A DNA stretch of 64,000 bases, taken from positions 8,060,001 through 8,124,000 of the forward strand of contig NC_079516.1 in assembly GCF_000801105.2 (NCBI RefSeq), in the 5' to 3' direction. Positions 24,289 through 36,390 of this stretch are shown here, in pieces (position 1 is the first letter of the stretch; every line of letters begins with the position of its first letter). The stretch comes from Raphanus sativus. Taxonomy: Eukaryota; Streptophyta; Magnoliopsida; Brassicales; Brassicaceae. Both the position numbers and the translations under genes were made by a program. The notes under the pieces are model-generated. The model saw only the letters and a program-made list of their open reading frames with translations, was not told where the DNA came from and made no database searches.

Positions 24289-25001
24289 TAGAGATGTCAA
24301 TTGGACGGGCGGGCGGATTTGGGCGTGTCCGAATGGGATTTATTTTTTTGATGGACATTTTTGGTCGAAGCCCAAATAGAATCATGTCCAAATGAGACCA
24401 TAACCAAATAAGACCATGATTTGTTAGGCTGTCCATGGGACTCATACGTCCCATTTAATGTAAACAACATAATTTCAGTTTTTTTTTTTTTTTTACGGAA
24501 AATTGCGTTTTCCGGGTTTGGTAAAAAATTATGTTTTCCAGTTTTCGCGAGAAATTGTATTTTCCGGTTTTGGCGGAAAATTGCATTTTTCCGGTTTTGG
24601 CGGGAAATTGGATTTTTTCGGTTTTGGCTGAAATTTCATTTTTCGATTTTGGAGGAAAATTGTATTTTTTCAGTTTTACCAGGAAATTATGTTTTCCGGT
24701 TTTGGCACGCTAATATATTGGTGAAAAATTGTTTTGCAAAGAATAATCGAAGAAAATCGCAGAAGAATGCAAACGACGAAAAAAATTATTTGTGTTTTCC
24801 CCTAATTTTATAAACCCTAGACATTTAAGTTTATTGGGCCGCCCATTGTCCAATTGGTTAAGCCCAACATTGTCCATGATGTAATTGGGTTCATCCTTTT
24901 GGACAAAATTTAATTATATTATAATATGGGTCTGTCCATTTCAGTCCATATCAATTTGGATATGGGCCGCCCATTAATAGCCCGCCCATTTAACATTGCT
25001 A
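24289..25001. mobile_element. hAT-type MITE with GGGC-rich ends, copy 2
   Basis: Same element and insertion site as 10970-11681, one T longer in the internal poly-T. It includes the minisatellite at about 24490-24715. Confidence 0.6.
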
Positions 25002-28000
25002 CGTGTAATAATCAATGGTGGAAAATGATGTCTTAATAAATTTCCTTACTCCATACATTAACAAATAATAAAACAGTTGTAACAGAGATGTATATCAATG
25101 CTTATAATTCTTTTTCGTAAGTGGATAACGCTTAGTTAAAACAACGATAGATCATTGTTTGATCGCAACAAAATCTTGAACATGCCATGTTATAAAATTA
25201 GTGACATGCCATTCATTCTTAGCAACCAATGCACAAACTTGATGTTGATATATATCGTCGTGTGTTTCAAAATACGTGGGAATGCAAAAAAACTACAAAT
25301 TGATTGGAAACAAAAATATAACATTAGGGGGTGTATTGAAACTATGATTCTAAAAGGTTTTAGAATTGTTTTAAAATTCCCTGTTATTGAACTAAGTATT
25401 TTAAAAATTATTTTCAAATCACCTGTTATTGAACATGGAATTTATGTAAAATCATTAGAAACACTTGCAAATCTCCTGTTATTCAATTAATCATTCACAA
25501 CATTTATATCAAATCCGCTGTTATTAAAAGGTAAACATTGTATTGAAAGAAAAATCTATGACTTGGATTTTGAGATACTTTGCACTAATTCCAGTTATAA
25601 ATTGTCGCTATAAACCTCCTACATCTCCATATGTTATTTGGGAAGACTTCAAAATAAAAATAAAAACATCTAACGATGAAAAAAAAAACATACAGAAGAC
25701 ATTGACGGCTACGTTGCATCTATCTATCCCACACAAAAAAATCTAACCCTTGAGACTATTGTTCACAAAAAACAATATGTGAGAAAGAAAAAACAATAGC
25801 CAATAGAATTTGTATACACAAAAACAATAAATGAAGATTGATTGTCTAACCACACTAGTTTAATGATTTCTACTAGATGGGAAATTGCTCTGTTGATCAA
25901 GGCTAGTGATCGATTCCCTTTTAGTGCAAATTATTAGTTCCACATGTAGTCACGTGGATATAGATTCATTGCTTACGATCTATTTAAATATCCGAGAAAT
26001 GGTCTATCTATGGAGTGCATTTCCCATCTGAAATTATGTCTATATTTTTAATAGATGAGTTTAACTCTTTATCCTAAAATGATTGATTGTTTAAAACCAC
26101 ATAAAATATATTCAATTGTAAGATTGATAGATTTTTTTCCGTTTATAATATAAAGTATGTTCTAAAAATACATTGTAGTTTTTTTTCTAGCTTCACTTGT
26201 GGACCAAACCTACCCCATATATATAAAGATGTTACCTAACCTAAGCTCTAAAATCGGGTTTTCTTTTGCATACAAGCCCACCAACAAACATCAATAGCAA
26301 TATCTTCAAGATCACCAAAGGTATCACTAAGGGGTCATCAAGATTTCCTTAAAACAAAAGGAAAAACGAAAAAGGAGTCACCTGAAAGAATAAAGGTAAG
26401 ATGTCTCAAAGTGTCATATGTAAGAAGCAAATAATTTCATTTGAAAAAGAAAGAAAGTAGAAGCAAATAATTTTGTTTTTTTTTTCCTTTTTGGCTGTTT
26501 AAAAGAATGCACTCCGACACTTGCAACTCTGTCATTCTGTAAAGTCCTCCTATCATTCTGTAAGAAGGCAGAAGGATTATGTATACTCCATGCATGGACC
26601 ATAAGATCATGGGGCCAATGCTTTAATATCCTGTAATGATTATAAACATCCTCATATTATGACACAATCCTATAATGTCGGGGCCAATGCTTAAATATAG
26701 TCCTCTTATATCTATTTTCATGATTTATCTGATGAAGCCACGTAAGAACTTAGTTTGTGTGTATGTAAAAGTATATAACTGGTGGGTGAATGGTCAATGT
26801 TCTAACGATGGTAAAGTGTCTTGGTCATAAGGTCACATAGTCGGTTTGGTAAAGACAAATCAACTTCGCAGTTTGCACCAGTGTTTTTGTCTCCTTGAAG
26901 CTCCCTTCTTCATGTCCAGTTTATTCTGAACCGGCCCAGTTTTTGGTTCAGAACCAATACCAAATTTCCTGGTTCGATTACTGGGCTTTCGTTGGTTAGC
27001 CCAATTGTATTATCATATAGCTTAGCCGAAGATTAATAAAGAGGTTTTCATTTATTTTTTATTTCGTTTAATAATTTGGTTAGACTCGAGTTAAATATTC
27101 CTTAATCTACACAAAATAGTTGTTACCGATTCCACCGGAAACACGGTTTACATGCTGTTTTCAACTTGGCACATTGCCCCAAAGCCCAAATGTGATTTTA
27201 TTTGTTTGTAAGATGAAAATGAAAGCACACTAAACCTAAACCCGCCCGACCGGACGGGTATTTATTTTTTGTTTTTAATTTTTATATTTATATTAAATGA
27301 TGTATTTGTAATATTTATATATAAATTCAGATTGAAAATTAATTTATGCAGTTATATTAAAAAGTAAAATTAAAAGCTTGATAAAATGTTCTGATATAAG
27401 ATTTAAATTTTTTAATTAAAATAATATAGAGGTAGATCATAATTTTTTCCAGTTCCAAAATCTTAACATCCCAAATAAAATAAATTTATAAATACATAAA
27501 ATATATAAACATATTTGGAACTATAATTTCTGTTAAAATAATAAATATAAAATAATTTAGTGATGTTGTTGTTTATTTCTAGAACTTGATCCGTGACCAT
27601 ATAAATATTTTCTTTCATTTAAATTTTTTTTTTATTAATGGTATAATATACATATATATTTATATGAATTTTCGGTAATATATATATATATATATATATG
27701 GGATTAGTACACGATTGTTATATTAGTATACGGGTCAAAAGCATAATGTTATATTAGTACACGATTGCAAATCATGTATAATATTTATAGCATGTAGTTG
27801 CAGGATCACACGTAAGTGATGGCACAATAATTTTCCTACTATACCATATGCGATTTTTATTATCATTAAATGTGATAAATTTAAAAATTAAGAAATGTAT
27901 TTATTAAACTGAAAAAACAGCATTAATAAAACTATATATAATTTTGAAATTGATTTAATAGAGAAGGAAAAATAAATTTTATATTAGGACAACACATTAA

Positions 28001-28245
28001 CTCAACTGAAAAAGATAAATATTAAAATATGTAATTTAATTTATATTATGACACACATTAACTCAACTGAAAAGACAAACATTAAAATATAAAATTTAAT
28101 TTTAATTTTCAGTGGTATAAAAATATAAATAACAACAAAAACTTAGGGGTATTTTCTAAGTGTACTTCTAATTTAGTAATAGAGATGGTTGATTAATTCC
28201 ATCTAATTTAGTAAAATAATGCTTACAGTAAATGCCATAACCTTA
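25002..28245. other. AT-rich intergenic DNA, copy 2
   Basis: Duplicate of 11682-14920. No gene supported. Differences from copy 1 resume near 27630 (poly-T and (AT)n length, then substitutions). Confidence 0.5.
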
Positions 28246-28858
28246 GGTGCTGACTGGTTTTCCTGCTACCACCCGCAAACGTAGCTTTTGCGGTTCATAG
28301 CGGTTGTTGGCGTTTCGAAACAATCACAGAAAACGCTACAAATCGCTTCAAACCGCTCCGAACCTCTTAAAATCAAAAGCTGGTTCCAGCTAGCGTTTGC
28401 GGTTGCGGGCGGTTGCGGAAGGGTAAATTTTTTTTCTTTAAAAACAGAATAAATAAAAATAATACTAAAAATATCCAATAAAAATTTTCAATTGAAATAA
28501 TAGAAATTGTAAAATGTATTCATATTATATTTCAATTTATATTATAAAAATTCAAAACTAAAATATTTTCTATAAATTTTTAAAATTGAATAATATGATT
28601 TTATAAATATAAATTTTATATTTATCATATTATTATGATTTTTAATATTTTTATAATTACATAAAATGTAAATATTGTTAAATTGTTATTTAACAGATGT
28701 TGTGTTTGGTAGTTTACCAGTCATAAAAGTCCCGCAAATGCAACAATTTCTAACAGTTGTACCAGTCGTACAAATCTCTAGAAAATGCTTAAAACCGCAA
28801 CCACCCGCACCCGCAAACTCCCGCAACCGCAACTGCTGCGGTTACACCAGTCAGGCCC
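28246..28858. mobile_element. MITE with GGxxCTGACTGG ends, copy 2
   Basis: Same TTA-flanked element as 14921-15533, at the same site, with a few substitutions. Confidence 0.65.
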
Positions 28859-29344
28859 TTACAAATCATATGTTTGGAACCAATAATGGTGTTTTAATTG
28901 TCGAACATTCACTAATATGAGTTGAATCTTAATGCTTCTGTTGCGAGTTAAACCAATGATTGACCTCGATACGTTTTAAAATGACAATTTTTTTTTTTGA
29001 GAATTAGAAAAATGACAACATTGTTCGGTTGTTTCACATATTTTGGATATTAGTCTAGTTTTTGATATGTAATTAAAGCATCCACTACAAATAACTATCC
29101 AACAGATCTTTCTTTCGTGAAGGCCAGATAACACATAACTCCCCCTCAATTTTCACATAACCAAAAAATGTTCTTCACACAAAACATTCTCATACAATTT
29201 TTTTTAAAAAATTAAATATAAAGAAAATACATAGTAAGACAAGAACAATTTAGCGAACACTATTAGCGTTACATTACGTAGAACACAAGAACTACACAGA
29301 TGGGAGAGTTTCAACTGTTGGATCACAAACTATCAAAATAAACC
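28859..29344. other. 3' flank of second LRX6
   Basis: Duplicate of 15534-16018. Nothing further seen. Confidence 0.4.
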
Positions 29345-30622
29345 TTAGTAATGCACCGGTGTTGGAAAAGTACACGGTGGTGGAGGATACACATATGGTG
29401 GCGGAGGAGGCGACGGATACACATACGGTGGTGGCGGCGATGGTGGTGGCGGTGAAGGTGGTGGAGGAGGAGGAGGTGGACTAGGTGGAGAGCAGCCGAA
29501 AGAAGCACAATTTATAGGATAAGAAGAAAAAGATTTACATTCTTCGGGAGACCGTTGCATTGGTCTTAAAGGTAAACAGTTTCTACGATCATCAAACTCC
29601 TGAAGCCTCAGACAAACGGGTGGCTCGCCGGAGAAGAAGTTATCCGAGTAAGTGAAGTTCTCAAGATTCGGTAACCGGCAGATGCTCTCCGGAATGTGAC
29701 CGGAGAATTTGTTATGCTCGATGTTTAACTGCTCTAAACTCTTCATATCACCCATTGTCTCGGGCAACGAACCCACCAAGTTGTTGAAACTCACGTCGAA
29801 AACCGTTAACTGGTTTAGCAAACCGACTTCCCGGTTTAAACAACCGCTAATCTGACTATTGGTGAGAATAACCTCGTGCAACGTTTTCCCCATTTTGTAG
29901 AAACTGGGAGGTAGACAAGATCCTTGGAGATCGTTGTTGGCTAAGACAAGAACCGAAACCTGAGAGTTTCCGATGTTTTTCGGTAGCCTAAACCGGAACT
30001 TGTTGTTGTTAATGAAGAGAGCGTCAAGGTTTAGGTCAAAGAGTTGGCTAGGAACATCGCCGTAGAAATCATTAAACCTAATGTCGAGAAACTTCAAAGA
30101 AGGTAAAGAGAAGATGACTGAAGGAAACTCGCCGGAGAGTTTGTTGTTGCTGACGTCAAGCTCGTGGAGAAGGTTCAGGCAGTTTAGAGATTTAGGGAGT
30201 TGACCTTCAAAACGGTTGGAATTGATGTGGAATAAGGCGAGATCGGTTAAGAGACCGAGCTCTACCGGGAGATAACCGGCGATGTTGGCCCGGTTTAAGT
30301 CAATACCGGCTACGGTTAAGACGTAAGGGTTGTCTAAAGCCTGTGCACAGAACACACCCGTGTAGTTACAAACATTAGGACCGCACCAATTAGAAGTGAA
30401 GCCATTTGGGTCTGAAGTTATAGTGAATTTCCAAGCTTGTAGGGCTTTGTAAGCTTTAAAGAGCCTTGGGTTTGCGATCGGAGGAGGCCAGTGAGGACCA
30501 TGAACGGAGCATGGGTTGATGAGAGGAGTGTTGTAAGTGAAAGCTTGAGGAAGAAGGACGAGGAAGAAGATGAAACAAGAGGCCAAGAAACGGCATTGGA
30601 TGAAGAAAGGTTCTTCTCTCAT
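29345..30622 (-). CDS. LRX6: Leucine-rich repeat extensin LRX6, copy 2
   Basis: Intact 425-codon duplicate of the gene at 16019-17296, with the same signal peptide start (MREEPFFIQC), LRR domain, Cys-rich hinge and short extensin tail. The only protein difference is Asn for Lys in SLNCL(N/K)LLHEL, within a cluster of three substitutions in 11 bp near 30168-30178. Both the 3' flank and about 0.85 kb of upstream DNA are duplicated with it, so it should be expressible if the duplication is real. It is otherwise a false duplicate of one locus created in assembly. Confidence 0.9.
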   Translation of the reverse strand: MREEPFFIQCRFLASCFIFFLVLLPQAFTYNTPLINPCSVHGPHWPPPIANPRLFKAYKALQAWKFTITSDPNGFTSNWCGPNVCNYTGVFCAQALDNPYVLTVAGIDLNRANIAGYLPVELGLLTDLALFHINSNRFEGQLPKSLNCLNLLHELDVSNNKLSGEFPSVIFSLPSLKFLDIRFNDFYGDVPSQLFDLNLDALFINNNKFRFRLPKNIGNSQVSVLVLANNDLQGSCLPPSFYKMGKTLHEVILTNSQISGCLNREVGLLNQLTVFDVSFNNLVGSLPETMGDMKSLEQLNIEHNKFSGHIPESICRLPNLENFTYSDNFFSGEPPVCLRLQEFDDRRNCLPLRPMQRSPEECKSFSSYPINCASFGCSPPSPPPPPPPPSPPPPSPPPPYVYPSPPPPPYVYPPPPCTFPTPVHY

Positions 30623-32067
30623 TTTGAGATGGATTTTGTTTGTGTTTTGGAAATGGAACCAAGTATAAGGTTGTATATGTATAGGAAAGGGTGTAACCAC
30701 TTCCGCTGAAAATTTATTTATTAATGATTTAGGAAGGTAATTGTAGATGATCGATTTGCTAGTGGTTATATTTTGAAGAGTCAATCTTTATGTTCAGTGT
30801 GTTATGTTTATTTTTATTTTATAAGGATGATTAATTCAAATGTGATGATTTATCAGTTTTTCATAATAAAGTGAAACAATGGGTGACAGGGGAGCATTGA
30901 TTTGACTTTCGTCGGTTTGGTAGATAAGGTCAGAATAAGCGAGGAATGTTCGTTGATCTCTATTCCTGTATCTACATTTTACGTTGTGTAGGCAATTTGC
31001 AATCGGAAAACACACATTTAATGGTAAAATATACGGTTATATCAGTACTACATTCAAATCCGATAAAATGAAAATAATCGACAAAGAAAATCTATTACTA
31101 TTTCTGAAGACTTTCTCAAAAAGAAAAAACTATTAAAATATAAAGAACTAAAGATTTTAAAGATTGTTTTTTTCATAGAACTAAAGATTTACGGCAACCT
31201 AAAATAAAAGATTGTAACCTTTCTTATGATTTAAGCAAAATTCTAATATTCGTATGTTTGGTGTTATTTTTAACTAAGGTTTCCCCTTTTTGGCACTTTA
31301 GTAGATATGAATTACAAAGATAGGACTGAAAATTTAGGCACACCGATTGCTGGCCTGGCCCCCATGGATCTAAAAGCTTTCATTCATGGCTTCTTTTACT
31401 ATGAGTTCTTTTTTATATAAAACTAGTAAAGCTGGTTTTAGAGAAAGAAAATGAAAATTATGTAAGTTGTATTAGAATGCCCAAAGCTATAACTCCTGAA
31501 TAAACCATTAGTGTAGTCTAATATTGGGATATGTACTCTCAAGCTACATGTATTATTAATAGTAGTACGAATGTACGATTGGAGATACACGAAGAAAAAA
31601 ATTACAAATTGGCTCTTAAATAGTGAATATACCTACGACGATTACCTTGTTTCTTCGACACAAGAGGTACACGATCTAGAACATACGCATGTACAACTAT
31701 CATAGTTTCAGCGCATTTAGTAAATAATCGGATGGTTGTTAATTGTTTATTACTACCAGAAACACGGTTAAGTAAACTTGTAGACCATTATTATCTATTT
31801 ATAATATCAATAAATATGCCTAAAAAGCATGAACGCATATCTGAACTCAAAACCAAACGTTGAAAAATGTGGATATGGACAAATGCAAAATCTCCAAGAT
31901 TGATCGTCACTTTAATAATACAACTTGTTGGTAGACTATGTCTTTAACTTCGGTATCTTTATCAAAATTCCACAAAATAAAAATTACTTGTGTTGCTATA
32001 TATATCGTCAATGGTGAAATGTGTGGTGCATCATTCATGCTTTGATACTTTGCTTCATGCCGGTGAC
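30623..32067. other. LRX6 upstream and intergenic DNA, copy 2
   Basis: Duplicate of copy 1 without the 699-bp element. The empty site is the TTA at 31472-31474. No gene seen. Confidence 0.5.
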
Positions 32068-32808
32068 TAGGTCTGGGCATAAAATCCGGAACCGAAATCC
32101 GAACCGAACCCGAACCGAAAAACCCGACCCGTTATCCGACCGAAATGTAAAAATACCCGAACGGGTCTTGTAGGGTGGTATAAAAAATATCCGAACCCGA
32201 AGTGTTATTAACCGAACCCGAACGGGTAACCCGAAAAACCCGAAACTAAAAGTTAATATAAATATTTTGAAATATATATATAAGTATTTTAGTTATTAAA
32301 TTTAATATTCGTAGTAATATGATATATAATAATAAATATTAACAATATTAAAAATATTTTAAGTACACAATTAGTTATAAATAAGTAATTTATAATCTGT
32401 TCATTGGAATAACAAGTCTACTCTCTATAATATAATGTATATTGTTTACAAATAATGTTTGTTTTTATACTTGATTTAATATTTTATTGTTATTTTAGTA
32501 ATTTTGTGTGTGATAGATTAACTTTTATTAATTTAGTTGTTTTTCTTTATGTTTTTCTTTAAGTTTTTGTTTTTTTTTATTTTGGTTATATCTGAACCGA
32601 ATCGATATAACCCGAACCCGAATGATATATGGTTACTTTATGGGTTTTATGATGCAATATAATTTTTAACCGAACCCGAAGTGTTATTATCCGAACCTGA
32701 CCCGTACTAATGAAATTTTACTATGGGACCTAGAAGCGTAACCCGAAAACTCGAAAATCCGAAAAACCCGATCCGAACACCAACGGGTACCCGAATGCCA
32801 AGGCCTAG
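32068..32808. mobile_element. hAT-type MITE rich in CCGAACC motifs, copy 2
   Basis: Same element as 19445-20183 with the same CGGTGAC flanks (32061-32067, 32809-32815) and many small indels. Confidence 0.7.
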
Positions 32809-33324
32809 CGGTGACAATAACTCTAGTTATAAAAAATGATTTGGGCTACAATGAGTTGATTGAAACAAACTTTACACACCTTGAACCACCACTCCCGAGA
32901 GTTTTAACAGCTTGGATAAAATGAAAGAAGTTGTTTTCGATTTTAGTACTCAAATGGATGGCTTCTATGATTTCAGCTGGTATGAGAGTCTTATAATCCT
33001 GAAAAGTGATTGCTGAGATTCTGAGATTGGATGATGATACGGTTCCACTCTGTTTTATTTCCTGAGGGTTCAACGGATTATAGTGTTGGTTTCCATTGGT
33101 GTTTCCGAGATTCTTAAGAAACCAAGGCCAGAAAAATACAATGAATTTTCAAAAGAAAAGCTAATAGTAAGGGTGTAGTGAAGGAAGTTGGTATGAGAAA
33201 GAAGATTGGTGAAGGAATGGTGACTGATACTAAGAGAAAGACACAAGAAAATGTCGAGCCATCTAAAAGCTCTGTAATGTTTAAGAAGTCATTGACGGTC
33301 CTGAATAAGAGACCGTCCAATATT
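32809..33324. other. Unassigned DNA before LINE remnant, copy 2
   Basis: Duplicate of 20184-20699. Nothing firm seen. Confidence 0.35.
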
Positions 33325-33526
33325 TAAGTTACAATATTGAGATGGAATTGCATGGGCTTAGATCTGGGGATTTCAACCTGTGGGAACTAAGACAAGATCA
33401 TTTTCGAGAAATTTGTTTTTGATGGAAACGAAGAACAAGTGAAATGTTTGGTGGATGTTGATTGGATATTAAATGTGAATCCTATAGGGTATAACGGATG
33501 CCTAACTTTGATGTGAAATAACTATG

Positions 33527-34906
33527 GGGAAATCGGCTAAAAAAATAGTGAACTTTGCAGGAATTGTCAACAGAAACATGTACACTTATCTGGCCAATAA
33601 AAGCCTCAACTTTTGTTGACTTATTTAGATTATTAAGAAACTTACGAGTGACTGGCCAAATTAGTACACCGTTAAACGAGAGTTAAAACAACGTTAACTG
33701 TTGACGTTAAGTGAAACGACGTCGTTTCGTTTTGTTTGATTTGAAAATAAAAAAAGGTAGACTCTAAGGTTTGAACCCAGATTGTTTGGATCAAATAGCA
33801 AGGTACTTTACCACTATGCTAGTAGCACATTCAATGTTTGAACAAACACGTTTACTTTTATTTGGTATTGATTTTGAATATAAAAAATTCTCTAAAAATT
33901 TAAAAGGTCTTTAAAATTCCAAATTTTGAAAATAAAGAAATTTTTTATAAAATTAATTTTGAAATTGAAATTAAAAATAAAATTTTATTTTTACTTTTAA
34001 AAATAAAAATCTTCCAAATTTTACATTTTTAAAAACAAATTCCAAAAAAAGAAAATTTTCATTTAAGATTAAAAAAATTGAAAATAAATTAAAAAAATCG
34101 AAAATAACAAAAAAAAAAATTATAAATTTTGAATCTGAAAATAATCAGAATCTATAAAAAATAATTTTTTTTTTATAAAAGCCGAAAAGAAAATTTTCAT
34201 TTTTCAAATTATTAAAAGAAAATTTGAAAAAAATAAAATAATTCGAAAATAAATTAAAAAAAAAGTGATAAAAATTTTCAAATCTGAAAACATATAATAA
34301 GAAACTATAAAAAATAAATAATAATAATAATAATAATAAAAATTATTTTTTATAGTTTCTGATTATATGTTTTCCGATTTGAAATATTTTAACTTTTTGG
34401 AATTTTTTTCGATTTTTTTTTCAATTTTTTTATAATCCGAAAAATGAAATATTTCTTTTTTGGAATTAATTTTTCAGTTTTAGAAATTTTAAAGATCTTT
34501 TTAAGTTTTTAGATAATATTTTTATATTCAATCAGTACCAAATATAATTAAATGTGTTAATAGTTTCATTGATTGAGCCACTAGCCTAGTGGTAAAGTAC
34601 CTTGTCATTTGGTCCAAACAATTTGGGTTCAAACCCAATGGTTGACTTGATTTTATTTTGAAATCATGTAAAACGACGTCGTTTCATCTTATTTCAAAAC
34701 GACGTCGTTTCACCTAACACCAACATTTAACAATGTCATTTTTTCTGTTAAATTTGCTGACGGCGTGCTAAATTGGCAAGTCAACGAAAACATTGTTAAT
34801 TAATTCTAAAGTCAATGAAAAGTTTGTGTTTTGTTTGACCAGCCTATATGTTCAGGTTTCTTTTGGCAATTTCTACAAAGTTCGGTGTTTTTTTGGTCGA
34901 TTTCCC
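33527..34906. mobile_element. Non-autonomous Mutator-like element with long inverted arms, only in copy 2
   Basis: Flanked by a 10-bp duplication AATAACTATG (33517-33526, 34907-34916) that is single in copy 1. Ends GGGAAATCGGCTAAAAAAAT and, on the reverse strand, GGGAAATCGACCAAAAAAAC. Similarity between the arms continues for roughly 320-350 bp, around a very AT-rich core with (AAT)n. A 9-11-bp target site and long TIRs mark the Mutator superfamily. The arms contain the palindrome AAACGACGTCGTTT (three copies in all) and a tRNA-like segment each. No coding capacity. Confidence 0.85.
34560..34632 (+). other. tRNA-like (Pol III promoter-like) segment in right MULE arm
   Basis: It contains TAGCCTAGTGG, matching the tRNA A box, and GGGTTCAAACCC about 40 bp later, matching the B box. 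AGCCA and TGGTT at its ends could pair like an acceptor stem. An inverted counterpart is at about 33770-33830 in the left arm. No credible anticodon arm, so it is not called a tRNA gene. Confidence 0.45.
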
Positions 34907-35095
34907 AATAACTATGTGAATATTGTTTTAAGTTTGTAAATAAATAAATATTTCGTTGATTTTAGTATTCAATATGGTAAGGACAGATTCTTTGTGTCAT
35001 GTGTTTATCGGGAACCGGTAAGGAGTGACATACCAAGGTTGTAGGAAAGGTTCTCGTACAGGTGCTCACAGAAAAAACCATGGTGTATGTTTAGA

Positions 35096-35322
35096 GACTT
35101 TAACAGATCAAGCTTAATGGAGAGAAAATTCACTGAGTAAAGATAGCATAAAAAGGATAGCGTTTTGTATGTGAATGTTATTTTTGACATCATTCATAAT
35201 TTAAGTTAGCTTGACTTTAACAGATCAAGCTTAATGGAGAGAAAATTCACTGAGTAAATATAGCATAAAAAGGATAGCGTTTTGTATGTGAATGTTATTT
35301 TTGACATCATTCATAATTTAAG
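35096..35322. repeat. Tandem duplication of about 112 bp, copy 2
   Basis: Counterpart of 21088-21312. Confidence 0.8.
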
Positions 35323-35352
35323 TTAGCGTTTTACACTTGAATGCTATCAAAA

Positions 35353-36390
35353 GTCGCATATATAATAGCATTGTAAGTTAAAACTCTATTTTTACCCCAA
35401 AAAACTCTATTTTTTACCAAAAAAAAACTCTATTTTTACCAAAACAGAAAAATAATTGATTTTCTCTCTCACCGTCGTTTTATTTTTTCTCTCACTTGAT
35501 TTCATTTGCCTCTAAAAACTCTAAACCCTAAACACTAAACACTGAAACCTAATCCCTAAACTTTAAACACAACCTCTAAAACTCAAATATTTTTTTATTC
35601 AATTTCAAATTTCATATTTTAATTTTAATATTTAAAAAAAAAATTCAAATATTAAATCTAAATCTCAAACCCTAAACTATAGACCTATATCATATCCCAA
35701 ATTAATAATACCCTAAACTTTAACTAAAAAATTTGAAATTCTAATCTTTTTATTATATATCTTCAAATCTTAAATCTTAATTTACATGGTCTACATATCG
35801 TGATGAATTGTTAAAACCAAAGAAAATATGTAAATGAAGATTTTTTTTTTTTGCAAAGAATTATAAAAAAACTTTGTCTACTCTTGTCTAATAGTGAACT
35901 TTGTAATAGTGATTTTTGTGGAAAACATTGTAAAAGAGCTTTAGATAATTAATTCACAAATTGTTATAAAGAATTTTCATATAAGGTCATAGCAAGGATC
36001 ATAAAATGAGATTAACGTTTTTGTTTCATAAAAATGAAAGTTACATGTTGTTGTTTTCCTATATCGTTCTCTCAATTTTTATTTGTTTTTATAAATTTAC
36101 TTGGTTTTCAAACTATAATATTTATTTGAGTAACAAAGAAAGAATATATGATTTTGTTTAAGAAGATTTATGTGCAATTATGTTTTATATTTGATACACT
36201 AAAAACTATGCTAAACAAACACTTGTTGGAACAACCCAAGATATCACATAATAGTGTTTTTATACAATATTGGAGTTATGATAACAAATATTTAATGAAA
36301 TTTTGATTTTATTTATATAATTATAGTAGTATAACAAACCATTATTTCATAATACATCATAGAATATAACAAAAGATTTGATCAAGATAA
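35353..36390. other. AT-rich spacer with telomere-like tract and a direct repeat
   Basis: Near 35380-35445 ACTCTATTTTTACC occurs three times. Around 35515-35580 and 35660-35730 are CCCTAAA/CCTAAAC motifs resembling degenerate plant telomere repeats. At 35784-35905 is one of a pair of direct repeats. No gene. Confidence 0.5.
35784..35905. repeat. Direct repeat, left member
   Basis: About 120 bp from ACATGGTCTACATAT to ACTCTTGTCTAATAGTGAAC, repeated with changes at 37407-37526. The pair brackets the ECA1-like gene. Confidence 0.75.

Larger units (their letters stand above)
21440..35352. repeat. Segmental duplication, copy 2
   Basis: Direct repeat of 8138-21339. It lacks the 699-bp element at 18150 and gains a 1380-bp MULE at 33527. 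The last shared bases (ACACTTGAATGCTATCAAAA) are at 35333-35352, where copy 1 meets the gap. Confidence 0.9.
33325..35352 (+). pseudogene. LINE endonuclease remnant, copy 2, split by a MULE
   Basis: Same decayed L1-type endonuclease pieces as copy 1 (WNCMGL near 33345, YREPVRSDIPRL near 35005). The piece is interrupted at AATAACTATG by the 1380-bp element at 33527-34906. Confidence 0.7.

Noticed and set aside
34560..34632. A functional tRNA gene
   Set aside because: A and B boxes are present but the anticodon arm and full acceptor stem do not form; kept only as tRNA-like.
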